Part shown: positions 12,740-22,647 of the stretch, in pieces
Position numbering within the stretch: position 1 is the stretch's first letter
Layout: every line of letters begins with the position of its first letter
DNA from: Amia ocellicauda
Taxonomy: Eukaryota > Chordata > Actinopteri > Amiiformes > Amiidae
Assembly (NCBI RefSeq): GCF_036373705.1
Contig: NC_089863.1
Location: forward strand, 800,001-864,000
Length of the DNA stretch: 64,000 nt
Direction: 5' to 3'
Notes under the pieces: model-generated
What the model was told of the DNA's origin: nothing
The model's input: the letters and a program-made list of their open reading frames with translations, nothing else
Database searches by the model: none
Program-made: the position numbers and the translations under genes

Positions 12740-13345
12740 ATGTGTACTACAGGTCTATAGTGTCTACTGCATGTGTTCAGGGTGTACTACAGGTGTGCAG
12801 TGTGTAATGCAGGTGTACAGTATGTACTGCAGGCATAGACGTGGGTTTAGGGGGGGATGGGGGGGACGCGTCCCCCCAATGCTAAGAGTATGTTTAATAG
12901 TCCCCCCCAATAACGTGTGCTCGGCTCCATAGGCATAGTGGACGCGTCTCCCCCAATTCTGAAACCACACCTACGCAACTGCATGTGTTCAGTTTGTTCC
13001 TCAGGTGTAAAGTTTGTACTGTAGGTGTAAAGTTTACTGCAGGTGTACAGTTTTTACTGCTGGTGTATAACTTACTGCAGGTGTAGAGTTTGTTTCTCTG
13101 GTGTACAGTTTTCTGCAGGTGTACAGTGTGTACTGCAGGTGTAAAGTTTTCTGCTGGTGTACAGTTTGTTCTGCAGGTGTACAGTTTACTGTGGGTGTAC
13201 AGTTTGTATTGCTGGTGTACAGTTTACTACCGGTGTACAGTTTGTACTGCAGGTGTAAAGTTTGTTCTATAAGAGTACATTTTGTACTGTGGGTGTACAC
13301 TTTATTCTGTAGGTGTATAGTTTACTACGGGTGTACAGTTTGTAC
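12740..13345. repeat. Minisatellite of AGGTGTACAGTTTGTACTG-type units, interrupted by a small insertion
   Basis: Imperfect units of about 16-20 bp containing GGTGTACAGT. Positions about 12834-12985 interrupt the array with unrelated sequence. That insertion has a G-run/C-run core (GGGGGGACGCGTCCCCCC) and roughly inverted flanks (GACGTGGGTTT and AAACCACACCTACG), suggesting a small non-autonomous DNA element. Confidence 0.65.
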
Positions 13346-13837
13346 AGGGCTGAGTATTTGGAGCAGTGCAGTAAAGCACTTCATTCATTCATATCTGTCC
13401 GTCCCTTTGGCCCTGTAGTGCCGACAGTGCTGTCTCCACTGTGGGCCCTGTAGTCCAGACAGACAGACACAGCAAGAGAGAGGGATGGACAGAAATTCAG
13501 TGAGACAGGGAGAGATACAGACAGAGGAAGAGAGAAGGAATGATAAAGAGAGGGAGAAAGAGAGAGATAGACAGGGAGAGATGCAGACAGACATCCTTAT
13601 TATCCAGGGCGATTTACAGTTATTGCCATATACATACATATACAGACAGAGAGAGGCTGGGGGGCAGACACATAGAGGGAGGGGGTATAAACAGAGGAAG
13701 GGTAGTGCTGGGGCAGTAGATCCGAGCGCGGGGCCACAGCTCAGCACAGTATGTTTCATGAGGATTAAGACCAATGGAGATTAAATTATATCTTCCTAAT
13801 CTGGGATAATCTCAGATATCAATACACTTGGCAGCAC

Positions 13838-14912
13838 ACAGCCACACACCGACACACACTGACACACACAGCCACACACCGACACACAGCCACACACCGA
13901 CACACACTGACACACACCGACACACACAGCCACACACCGACACACACCGACACACACAGCCACACACCGACACACACTGACACACACAGCCACACACAGC
14001 CACACACCGACACACACTGACACACACTGACACACACAGCCACACACCGACACACACTGACACACACAGCCACACACCGACACACACTGACACACACAGC
14101 CACACACCGACACACACTGACACACACCGACACACACTGACACACACTGACACACACAGCCACACACCGACACACACCGACACACACAGCCACACACCGA
14201 CACACACTGACACACACAGCCACACACCGACACACACTGACACACACTGACACACACAGCCACACACCGACACACACTGACACACACCGACACACACCGA
14301 CACACACTGACACACACCGACACACACTGACACACACTGACACACACAGCCACACACCGACACACACAGCCACACACCGACACACACTGACACACACAGC
14401 CACACACAGCCACACACCGACACACACTGACACACACAGCCACACACAGCCACACACCGACACACACTGACACACACAGCCACACACCGACACACACTGA
14501 CACACACAGCCACACACCGACACACACTGACACACACAGCCACACACCGACACACACCGACACACACTGACACACATAGCCACACACTGACACACACTGA
14601 CACACACAGCCACACACCGACACACACTGACACACACAGACACACACCGACACACACTGACACACACAGCCACACACTGACACACACCGACACACACAGC
14701 CACACACCGACACACACAGCCACACACTGACACACACTGACACACACACAGCCACACACCGACACACACTGACACACACAGCCACACACTGACACACACA
14801 GCCACACACCGACACACACTGACACACACAGCCACACACTGACACACACTGACACACACAGCCACACACCGACACACACTGACACACACTGATACACACA
14901 GCCACACACGCT
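13838..14912. repeat. Decamer satellite (ACACAC-CGAC/TGAC/AGCC)
   Basis: About 105 tandem 10-bp units of three kinds, ACACACCGAC, ACACACTGAC and ACACACAGCC. The order of unit types is irregular but often cycles AGCC, CGAC, TGAC. Because the unit is not a multiple of three and lacks stops on the minus strand, all three minus frames stay open for 370-394 codons of Cys/Val/Ser repeats; these are not genes. Confidence 0.95.
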
Positions 14913-15346
14913 CAAACACACAATAAGACACACAGCAGCAACACACACAGACACACAATACAGCCTGGAGTTCAACCAGTGAGTGTTGCATAAAGCACTT
15001 CAAAACACTGAAGACAGCACATAACAGTTTTACCAGTGCACCCCCCCCTGCCCATTGTGCCCCCCATGCTTCTCCCTACCTCCCAAATTACCCCAACACC
15101 CCAATCCCCGATCACCCTGCCCACCTGTCCCGGTCCTCTGCCCAGTATCATGCCCCCCCCACAGTCATCCTCCCATCCCCTCTGAGGGCTGATGTAATTA
15201 AACAGAGAGTGTTTGGCGGGGGGGGCGGGTGGGGGGTAATCCTGGGTCAGCCTTGCGTAACACAGCTGCCATGCGTCCAGCGCCAGAGCGGCCTCTCATC
15301 AGATAATCACCAACCAAAAAAAACAACTTGAGATAATCTCCCAGGA

Positions 15347-15400
<54 letters not shown>

Positions 15401-16385
15401 ACTCTTAGTGCATCAGGGAGCCTCAATATGGCCATTAAAGCATTATGGGATAAAGCATGCAGGGCTTAGGATGCCATCAAGACAACTCTCTACAGATTAC
15501 CCCCTGAAGGATTTGACTAAAGATTTCTGAAAACATCATCCAACCAAGTGTTCTTCAGGGCAGAGGCATTGATTTCCCACAAAACATCGAGGACTGCTTA
15601 CCTGATTACTGCTCCTTAAGACATGCAATACAAATATAAGTGACCCTCTATCTCCCCATGCCCATCCCTTCCCCTTCCCTGCCCTTTCTCCCTTCCCTTC
15701 ACCCTCCCCTTTCTCCATTCCCTTTCTCCCTTCCCCTCAACTTCCCCCCTTCCCTCTCCTTGTCCTCCTCCATTGTTCTGGATTCCCAGCTTTCTTCTCA
15801 GAGTTCAGTCTCTCTCCATTGTCCTGCTCGTGTCTTCTCCCTCTTCGTGCTCCTCCACGTGTGGCCTCAGCTGAAGCAGGTTCAGTTGGTGTGTCCCTGA
15901 ACTGCACTACCACTATACTATACTGTACTGCAGTGTATATTGCACTGCACTACATTGCACTGTATTGTCCTGCTGTGGACTGTACTACACTCCTGCTCTA
16001 CAGGGCTGTGTATTCTACTGTACTGTAATAGAATGGACCATTCTGCAATTTCACTTCAACAAAATATCCTCTTGTGGACCACACTAGACTGTGCTATCTC
16101 CAGCCTCTCTGTGCTGTAGTGTGCTGTGCTGCAGTGCGGGAATAAAGGGGAGACACAGCCCGGTCACCATCACTGCTGTTTATTCCACTGATTCACACAA
16201 TGACATCACACTCCTCAGCGCCCCCTACAGCACACACACAAACATACATAAAGGGAAAAACTAAAACATTTGAATCTGCACATGTCAGTCTGTGCGTCTC
16301 AGTCAGCTATACGCCCTGCCTTCTCCCCCTCTCTTCCTCCCTCTGTCCTCTCCTCCTCCCTCTGTCCTCTCCCCCTCCCTCTGGC

Positions 16386-17427
16386 TCAGCCGGCGCGGGG
16401 GCTGAAGAAGGGCAGGGCTCTGATGAAGGCGTCCAGCCGGGAGGAGAAGAGCTCGCTCTGCAGGGGCGCGCTGGGGTCGCACAGCGGGTTCCTCACCACC
16501 AGCTCCACAAACAGCTGCAGAGAGAGGGGGAGGGGCATCAGTGTGAGCGAGGGAGCACGTCGGTGCGTGTGTCAGTGTGTCAGCGGGCCGGGTGTGCGCA
16601 CCGTGCTGTAGATCTGGTGCAGGATGTCCCTGCAGTTGGGGACGCCCAGGTCTGTGTTCATCACCACCTTCACCCCCGTGGGCGTCTCGTAGTAGTGCAG
16701 CTTGTAGCGACTGGTCTGGAATGACAGGAACCCGTCCTTCCTGACAGGGAGGGAGTGAAGGAATGACAGAGACAGAGCGAGAGAGAGAGAGTCTGAGGGA
16801 GCGAGAGAGAGAGAGAGACTGAGGGAGGAAGAGGTGTACGGCAGTGAGGCCTGGGGCCCGGCTATCAGCACCGACTTCGACTCAGCACAGCACCCTGAGG
16901 CAGCAGGAACACACCCCCACACAGACACCCTCGGCCAGCTCGCCCTGAGACTCTGTGCCCAGAGCCACACCGACAGCACAGAGCTGCTGAGCAGCCGAGG
17001 CAGGAGACAGCCCCCCCAGCTCCAGCACATCACTGCGGCGCTGCACTGCCGCTACATCGAGCACTGGGCTCAACAAACCAAACAGCAGAACAAGCTGGAG
17101 TGCTACAGGGCCCTGGGGAGAGGATACAGCCCGGCAGAATACCTGACACGGGTCACAGACCCCCAGCAGAGACGGACTCTGACCAGGTACAGACTGAGCG
17201 ACCACAGCCTGGAGGTGGAGACCGGACGGCACAGGCAGACCTGGACCCCCAGAGACAGACGCCTGTGCAGAGAGACAGAGACAGATACCCCCGCACCCCC
17301 TGCCCTGTCCTAAAGGATACATGTCCACTGGGGACATCTTCCCCACAAAAGAGCGAATGGAGAACAGCATCCCATACATCAGCTTACACTCCTGCAGAGA
17401 GAGAGAGAACTTTACAAAAGCAGAGCA

Positions 17428-17474
<47 letters not shown>

Positions 17475-17491
17475 TTTACAAAAGCAGAGCA

Positions 17492-17544
<53 letters not shown>

Positions 17545-17642
17545 TCGTCCTTGGAGATGCCCGCCTGCTTCTTGCGGTTCCACTCGCTGTAATGCAGGCA
17601 GGTGCCGCAGCGGTCGAAGATGTACAGGTTGTGGACGGTCAT
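16386..17642 (-). CDS. trappc1: Trafficking protein particle complex subunit 1, 4 coding exons
   Basis: Coding exons on the minus strand: 17642-17544, 17391-17321, 16740-16602 and 16514-16386 (TGA). They total 438 nt, 145 aa, the same length as human TRAPPC1. The protein is a small longin-fold core subunit of the TRAPP complexes, which act as Rab exchange factors and tethers in ER-Golgi traffic. Recognisable blocks are [52 protein letters not shown] and [11 protein letters not shown]. An acceptor (ccccag|GAG) lies three bases before the ATG, so an untranslated first exon probably lies upstream. The intron after 17321 starts GTATCCTTTA, a U12-type donor, and contains a LINE fragment on the other strand. 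An AATAAA on the minus strand lies at 16179-16184. It sits next to kcnab3 as in mammals. Confidence 0.95.
16833..17313 (+). mobile_element. 3' part of a non-LTR retrotransposon ORF2 in a trappc1 intron
   Basis: A 159-codon open frame begins with VYGSEAWGP, typical just after the RT domain of fish LINEs. It continues with [17 protein letters not shown] and [20 protein letters not shown], blocks I recall from fish non-LTR ORF2 C termini. It lies antisense to trappc1 and fills most of the intron between exons 2 and 3, ending a few bases from that intron's donor. It has no 5' part, so it is a truncated insertion or a host-retained fragment. LINE clade not assigned. Confidence 0.65.
17400..17540. 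repeat. Duplicated AG microsatellite block in a trappc1 intron
   Basis: Two AG runs each preceded by AACTTTACAAAAGCAGAGCAATTC (given in pieces: AACTTTACAAAAGCAG, AGCAATTC), a 60-70 bp tandem duplication filling the short intron between trappc1 exons 1 and 2. Confidence 0.85.
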
Positions 17643-17644
17643 CT

Positions 17645-18609
17645 CCTGGGGGAGGAGAGGAGAGAAGGGACGTGAAGATCACCTGACCGTAATCCATCCC
17701 CAAATCTAAAACAAATACTACAACACAATGAGAACAGACACACACATATAAAAACAGCTTAACTCTCAGCTTGAGGGACTATTGTAGTGCGGATTCATTG
17801 CGCATAAAACACTACACAAGCCCAGTTACACACGACACCTTTATTGTCACACAGTCTGCGGTCGTTGCTTCGTTTCCCCCATAGCCTGTCACCATACACA
17901 CATCATGCTTTTCTCACGCGTGTTTGTGTTGTACATTTTAATTAAAACATGCGAAGCAGCAGCGCTGTTATTTACCTCTGACTTCCGGGTTCTCTGCCGT
18001 CAGGACCCAGGCGACGGCTTGGCAGCTGCCCCCTTTCTGGCCTGAATAGTGCACATGTACGTTCACAGCACAAGAAAAGGGCCCTCAGTTGGTGTGTGTT
18101 GTTATTAAGTGAGATTATTTTAAAGAAGAAACACAGACACGTTGCATATGTGAGTGAAACTGGCAATGTTTACACTCCGAGAGGCACAGAAAGACAGGCG
18201 GTGTGGAGCCAAGATGGCGGAGTCACGGAGCCAGTTACTCAAATGCTCTTCATTATTACATATAATTGCTGTTATTTTGCCGTTAAGGGTGACGCTGCCT
18301 CTCCGTGTGTGCGCAGTAACAATCCCCAAACCTGGCCATGCAACTACAACTACACTCAGATCTCCATATAGTTGGATATCGAGCGTTAAAGAATATATAT
18401 TTTCTGCGCAGACTCAGAAAAGAACGCACGCTGATTCTGGTCATGTGACCCCCCTCTTTACGTGATTCGCTGCGTCAATTGCGTACCCTGGAGCTGCGTC
18501 AGCGCGTAAGCCCGAGCCGGCTCATGTCAGAGCTCCGCCCCTTCTGCGTAAAGCCGTCAATTCGCGAAACAGTCCCGCGTCCGCGCACAACAGATCAGAG
18601 CAGAGCAAG
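17645..18609. promoter_or_regulatory. Divergent promoter region of trappc1 and psmb6
   Basis: The two start codons face away from each other 967 bp apart, with no other gene between. CpG density rises from about 18000 and especially 18480-18610. A motif AAGATGGCGG occurs at about 18209-18218 and again overlapping the psmb6 start codon (18607-18616); both match the YY1 core in the usual downstream-of-start orientation. No TATA box stands out. Actual start sites are not visible from sequence. Confidence 0.6.
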
Positions 18610-19839
18610 ATGGCGGCCACCGCAGCGATGCCCGGATCCCAGCAGCTCTCCTACAGAACCGACCTGGTGCCGGAGTGGGCCAGCCAGGAAGTCAGCACCG
18701 GGGTGAGAGGCCGGGCCGGCGGGTTCGTCGGGGTCCGGGGGGCCTGTGTCCGGGCCGCAGGCAGAGAGACCGTAGAGCCGATGCACCGGCGCGCCGCCCA
18801 GCCACTATGAGACAGCAGATCCGCACAGTGTGGCGACAGACACCACCGCCATCATTACTCTTATATTAGTATTATTATGATTGTTATTACGTTTTAAAAT
18901 CGAGACGATCGCTGCGGCTTACTATAGTGCCACACTGCACTTTACCGTGCTTTTACTGCAGATAATCAGCACCGTAATCACGAGGGCATTTTAGTACAGG
19001 AGAGAGAAGTCCAGATATATTTGTACAAGACTTTCCTTTGTGTGACTGTGTGTTTATATCTGTGTGTGATTGTGTGTGTCTATGTATGTATGTATGTATG
19101 TATGTATGTGTGTATGTCTGTGTGTCTGTCTGTCTGTCTGTGATTGTGTGTGTGTGTGTCATTGGTAGATTTACAGAGTGCATCCTTAGTCAGATCACAC
19201 AAGGTGCGTGTCATGGGCCAGAGAAGTCACACGAGTCTTATTATCATTGTGTCTCGGATGTCAGTCGCTCTTTCCCGGGCTGACCTGTGTGTGACAGCAG
19301 TCCGCCCGTGTCTGTGTGTGAGAGCGTGTTCAGAAAGAGTGACCACGCTGTGCTGCTTGTGTTCCAGACCACCATCTTGGCCGTGGAGTACGATGGCGGC
19401 GTGGTCATCGGCGCTGACTCCAGAACCACGACGGGGTGAGAGATGGACGCCGGGGAGCGGGAGGGAGAGGCAGATGGGTTCCAAGTGGCTCTGCCGTGTT
19501 TAGACCAGAGTTCAGTGTCTGGCTGCCTGTGTTGTGTTTCTCTGCTTGTGTGACTCTGTGTTGCTGCGCGGGCAGGGCCTACATTGCGAACAGAGTGACG
19601 GACAAGCTGACCCCGGTCCACAAGCACATCTACTGCTGCCGCTCCGGCTCCGCGGCCGACACCCAGGCCATCGCCGACGCCGTCACCTACCAGCTGGGCT
19701 TCCACAGGTCTGTCCGTCCATCTGTCCCTCTGTCCCTCTCTGTCCATCCCTCTGGCTGACCGTCTCTCTGGCCCTCTGTCTGGCTGTCTCTCTGTCACCT
19801 CCGACTGTCCGTCCCTCTGGCCGGCTGTCTCTCCGTCCT

Positions 19840-19886
<47 letters not shown>

Positions 19887-22003
19887 GTATTAACCCCCTC
19901 CCTCTCTCTGTCCCTCAGTATCGAGCTGGACGAGCCCCCGCTGGTGCAGACGGCTGCCAGCCTGTTTAAGGAGATGTGTTACCGCTACCGGGAGGAGCTG
20001 ATGGCCGGCATCATCGTGGCCGGCTGGGACAAGAGGCGGGGGGGGCAGGTAAACACGGTGGCCGGGGACCTGTGTCTGGAGACGGGATGAAGGTCCCCTC
20101 TCCTCCTCTCTCTCATTCTTGTTTACGGTTTTCACTGATGAACATCCTACCCTCACGACCTCCTCTACTCTGCAGGTGTACACGGTGCCAATGGGGGGCA
20201 TGCTGGTGAGGCAGCCGGTATCCGTGGGCGGCTCCGGCAGCTCCTACATCTACGGCTTCATCGACTCCAACTACCGGCCCGGCATGAACCGCGAGGAGTG
20301 CCTGCGCTTCGCTGCCGAGGGTGAGATGTCACTGTGTGTGTCTGTCTGTCCCTGTGTCTTTGGCTCCTGTGTCTGCCTTTTTGTTGTACAGTGACGGAAA
20401 AAAGTATTTGATCCCCTGCTGATTTTGTATGTTTGCCCACTGACAAAGAAATGATCAGTGTATTATTTTAATGGTAGGTGTATTTTAACAGTGAGAGACA
20501 AAATAACAGCAAACAAATCCAGAAAAACGCATTTCAAAAAAGTTATAAATTGATTTGCATGTTAATGAGGGAAATAAGTATTTGATTCCCTATCAATCAG
20601 CAAGATTTCTGGCTCCCAGGTGTCTTTTATACAGGTAACGAGCTGAGATTAGGAGCACTCTCTTAAAGGGAGTGCTCCTAATCTCAGCTCGTTACCTGTA
20701 TGAAAGACACCTGTCCACAGAAGCAATCGATCAATCAGATTCCAAACTCTCACCATGGCCAAGACCAAAGAGCTGTCCAAGGATGTCAGGGACAAGATTG
20801 TAGACCTACACAAGGCTGGAATGGGCTACAAGACCATCGCCAAGCAGCTTGGTGAGAAGGTGACAACAGTTGGTGCGATTATTTGCAAATGGAAGAAACA
20901 CGAAATAACTGTCAGTCTCCCTCGATCTGGGGCTCCATGCAAGATCTCACCTCGTGGAGTTTCAATGATCATGAGAACGGTGAGGAATCAGCCCAGAACT
21001 ACACGGGAGGATCTTGTTAATGATCTCAAGGCAGCTGGGACCATAGTCACCAAGAAAACAATTGGTAACACACTACACCATGAAGGACTGAAATCCTGCA
21101 GCGCCCGCAAGGTCCCCCTGCTCAAGAAAGCACATGTACAGGCCCGTCTGAAGTTTGCCAACATCTGAATGATTCAGAGGAGAACTGGGTGAAAGTGTTG
21201 TGGTCAGATGAGACCAAAATGGAGCTCTTTGGCATCAACTCAACTCGCCGTGTTTGGAGGAGGAGGAATGACCCCAAGAACACCATCCCCACCGTCAAAC
21301 ATGGAGGTGGAAACATTATGCTTTGGGGGTGTTTTTCTGCTAAGGGGACAGGACAACTGCACCTCATCAAAGGGACGATGGATGGGGCCATGTACCGTCA
21401 AATCTTGGGTGAGAACCTCCTTCCCTCAGGCAGGGCATTGAAAATGAGTCGTGGATGGGTATTCCAGCTTGACAATGACCCAAAACACACAGCCAAGGCT
21501 ACAAAGGAGTGGCTCAAGAAGAAGCACATTAAGGTCCTGGAGTGGCCTAGCCCATAGAAATCCCATAGAAAATCTGTGGAGGGAGCTGAAGGTTCGAGTT
21601 GCCAAACGTCAGCCTCGAAACCTTAATGACTTGGAGAGGATCTGCAAAGAGGAGTGGGACAAAATCCCTCCTGAGATGTGTGCAAACCTGGTGGCCAACT
21701 ACAAGAAACGTCTGACCTCTGTGATTGCCAACAAGGGTTTTGCCACCAAGTACTAAGTCGAAGGGGTCAAATACTTATTTCCCTCATTAACATGCAAATC
21801 AATGTATAACTTTTTTGAAATGCGTTTTTCTGGATTTTGTTGTTGTTATTCTGTCTCTCACTGTTAAAATACACCTACCATTAAAATTATAGACTGATCA
21901 TTTCTTTGTCAGTGGGCAAACGTACAAAATCAGCAGGGGATCAAATACTTTTTTCCCTCACTGTATATTAACCCCCTCCTCTCTCTGTGCCATGTATTAA
22001 CCC

Positions 22004-22039
<36 letters not shown>

Positions 22040-22166
22040 TCTGTCCCTGGCGATGGAGAGAGACGGCTCCAGCGGAGGGGTGGTGCGTCTGGCTGCTATC
22101 AGTGAGGAGGGAGTGGAGAGACGGGTCATCTTGGGCAACCAGCTGCCCAAGTCCTCCAGCGCTTGA
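18610..22166 (+). CDS. psmb6: Proteasome 20S subunit beta-1 (caspase-like), 6 exons
   Basis: Exons: 18610-18702, 19368-19435, 19576-19707, 19919-20047, 20176-20320 and 22039-22166 (TGA). The product is about 231 aa (human 239). Beta-1 is a catalytic subunit of the 20S core in cytosol and nucleus and cleaves after acidic residues. The propeptide ends STG and mature Thr1 opens exon 2. Asp17 (GADSR), Lys33 (VTDKLTP) and Arg45 (CCRSGSAAD) are present; Arg45 marks constitutive beta-1 rather than the immunosubunit PSMB9. The last block is [11 protein letters not shown]. One oddity: exon 4 ends in a 7-G run (20038-20044) where 8 are needed to join in frame to exon 5, so the reading as given shifts by one base. 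All else is well conserved, so a homopolymer error is likelier than a dead gene. A Tc1 fills intron 5. Confidence 0.93.
20389..21963 (+). mobile_element. Tc1-like transposon with about 200-bp inverted repeats, in psmb6 intron 5
   Basis: TA flanks (20387-20388 and 21964-21965) border ends that read CAGTGACGGAAAAAAGTA and, inverted, CAGTGAGGGAAAAAAGTA. Similarity between the ends continues for about 195 bp (20389-20585 against 21766-21963). The transposase starts at 20755 ([18 protein letters not shown]) and is readable to 21756 (ANKGFATKY) with an HTH domain, [26 protein letters not shown] and [10 protein letters not shown]. Frameshifts or small deletions near 21165 and 21550 break it, the second removing the bases just before NPIENLW. 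It is a recently active but now defective copy. A 97-bp hairpin lies at 20617-20713. Confidence 0.93.
20755..21756 (+). pseudogene. Tc1 transposase with two frame disruptions
   Basis: The reading runs in three pieces: 20755-21168, 21189-21557 and up to 21756. It carries the paired-like HTH (about codons 1-110) and the DD34E catalytic core. The first Asp lies in WSDETK, the second in LDNDPKHTA and the Glu in NPIENLW. A break near 21165 separates the DNA-binding and catalytic parts; a second near 21550 lost the SPDL part of the usual motif. Compared with a normal Tc1 protein of about 340 residues, nearly all blocks survive. Confidence 0.88.
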
Positions 22167-22267
22167 GAGGAAGAGGAGCAGCTCCCCCCTGCCCCATTAG
22201 TGTCTGTACCCCAGCGCCCTCCCCTTCCTCAGCCGTGTAGTGCAGTGCATTGTGTCTGGTTTAAAAA

Positions 22268-22273
22268 AATAAA
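22268..22273 (+). terminator. psmb6: psmb6 polyadenylation signal
   Basis: AATAAA about 100 nt downstream of the psmb6 stop codon, followed by an A-rich stretch. Confidence 0.75.
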
Positions 22274-22515
22274 AACCTTTTGAATTAAAAAAAACAAACA
22301 AGACAAACGCTGTTTAAATGAAGAGGTGTGTGTGAGTGTCCGAAGGTGTGCGGGTGTTTGTGATTGTGTGTCGTCTTGTGTGTGCTTGGGTTTGTCTGAA
22401 TGTGTGAGTGTTGGTGTGTTTGTGTGTGTCAGTGTCAGTGTGGGTGTGTGCTGTCATTGGCTCAGTGAAACATTCAATAGAACAGTCAGGTTTCTAATAA
22501 AGAAACTAAATATGA

Positions 22516-22521
22516 TTTATT
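22516..22521 (-). terminator. gp1ba: gp1ba polyadenylation signal
   Basis: TTTATT on the plus strand (AATAAA on the minus) 127 nt past the gp1ba stop. The psmb6 and gp1ba signals are only about 240 bp apart in convergent orientation. Confidence 0.6.
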
Positions 22522-22647
22522 CATAGATGCATTTGTCAACACAAAACAGCTCCAGTGCACAGGCTCTAACAGACACAATGTTACAGCAGCGGTGCAGTGA
22601 AGCGGCAGTGAAACATCAGATCATCGCAGCCTCTCCTCTCTCTGTGT

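Larger units (their letters stand above)
12042..16178. other. Intergenic repeats between the unknown exon and trappc1
   Basis: No further coding sequence recognised. Contents: ACTATACTGCAC simple repeats (12070-12300), the minisatellite at 12740-13345, the decamer satellite at 13838-14912, an AG run at 15351-15397 and a pyrimidine-rich stretch at 15640-15770. The stretch near 13590-13630 (TTATCCAGGGCGATTTACAG) resembles a dispersed fish SINE-like motif. Confidence 0.6.

Noticed and set aside
13796-15003. Three overlapping minus-strand ORFs of 369-394 codons, Cys/Val-rich
   Set aside because: Translations of the decamer satellite; the three frames give the same repetitive peptide.
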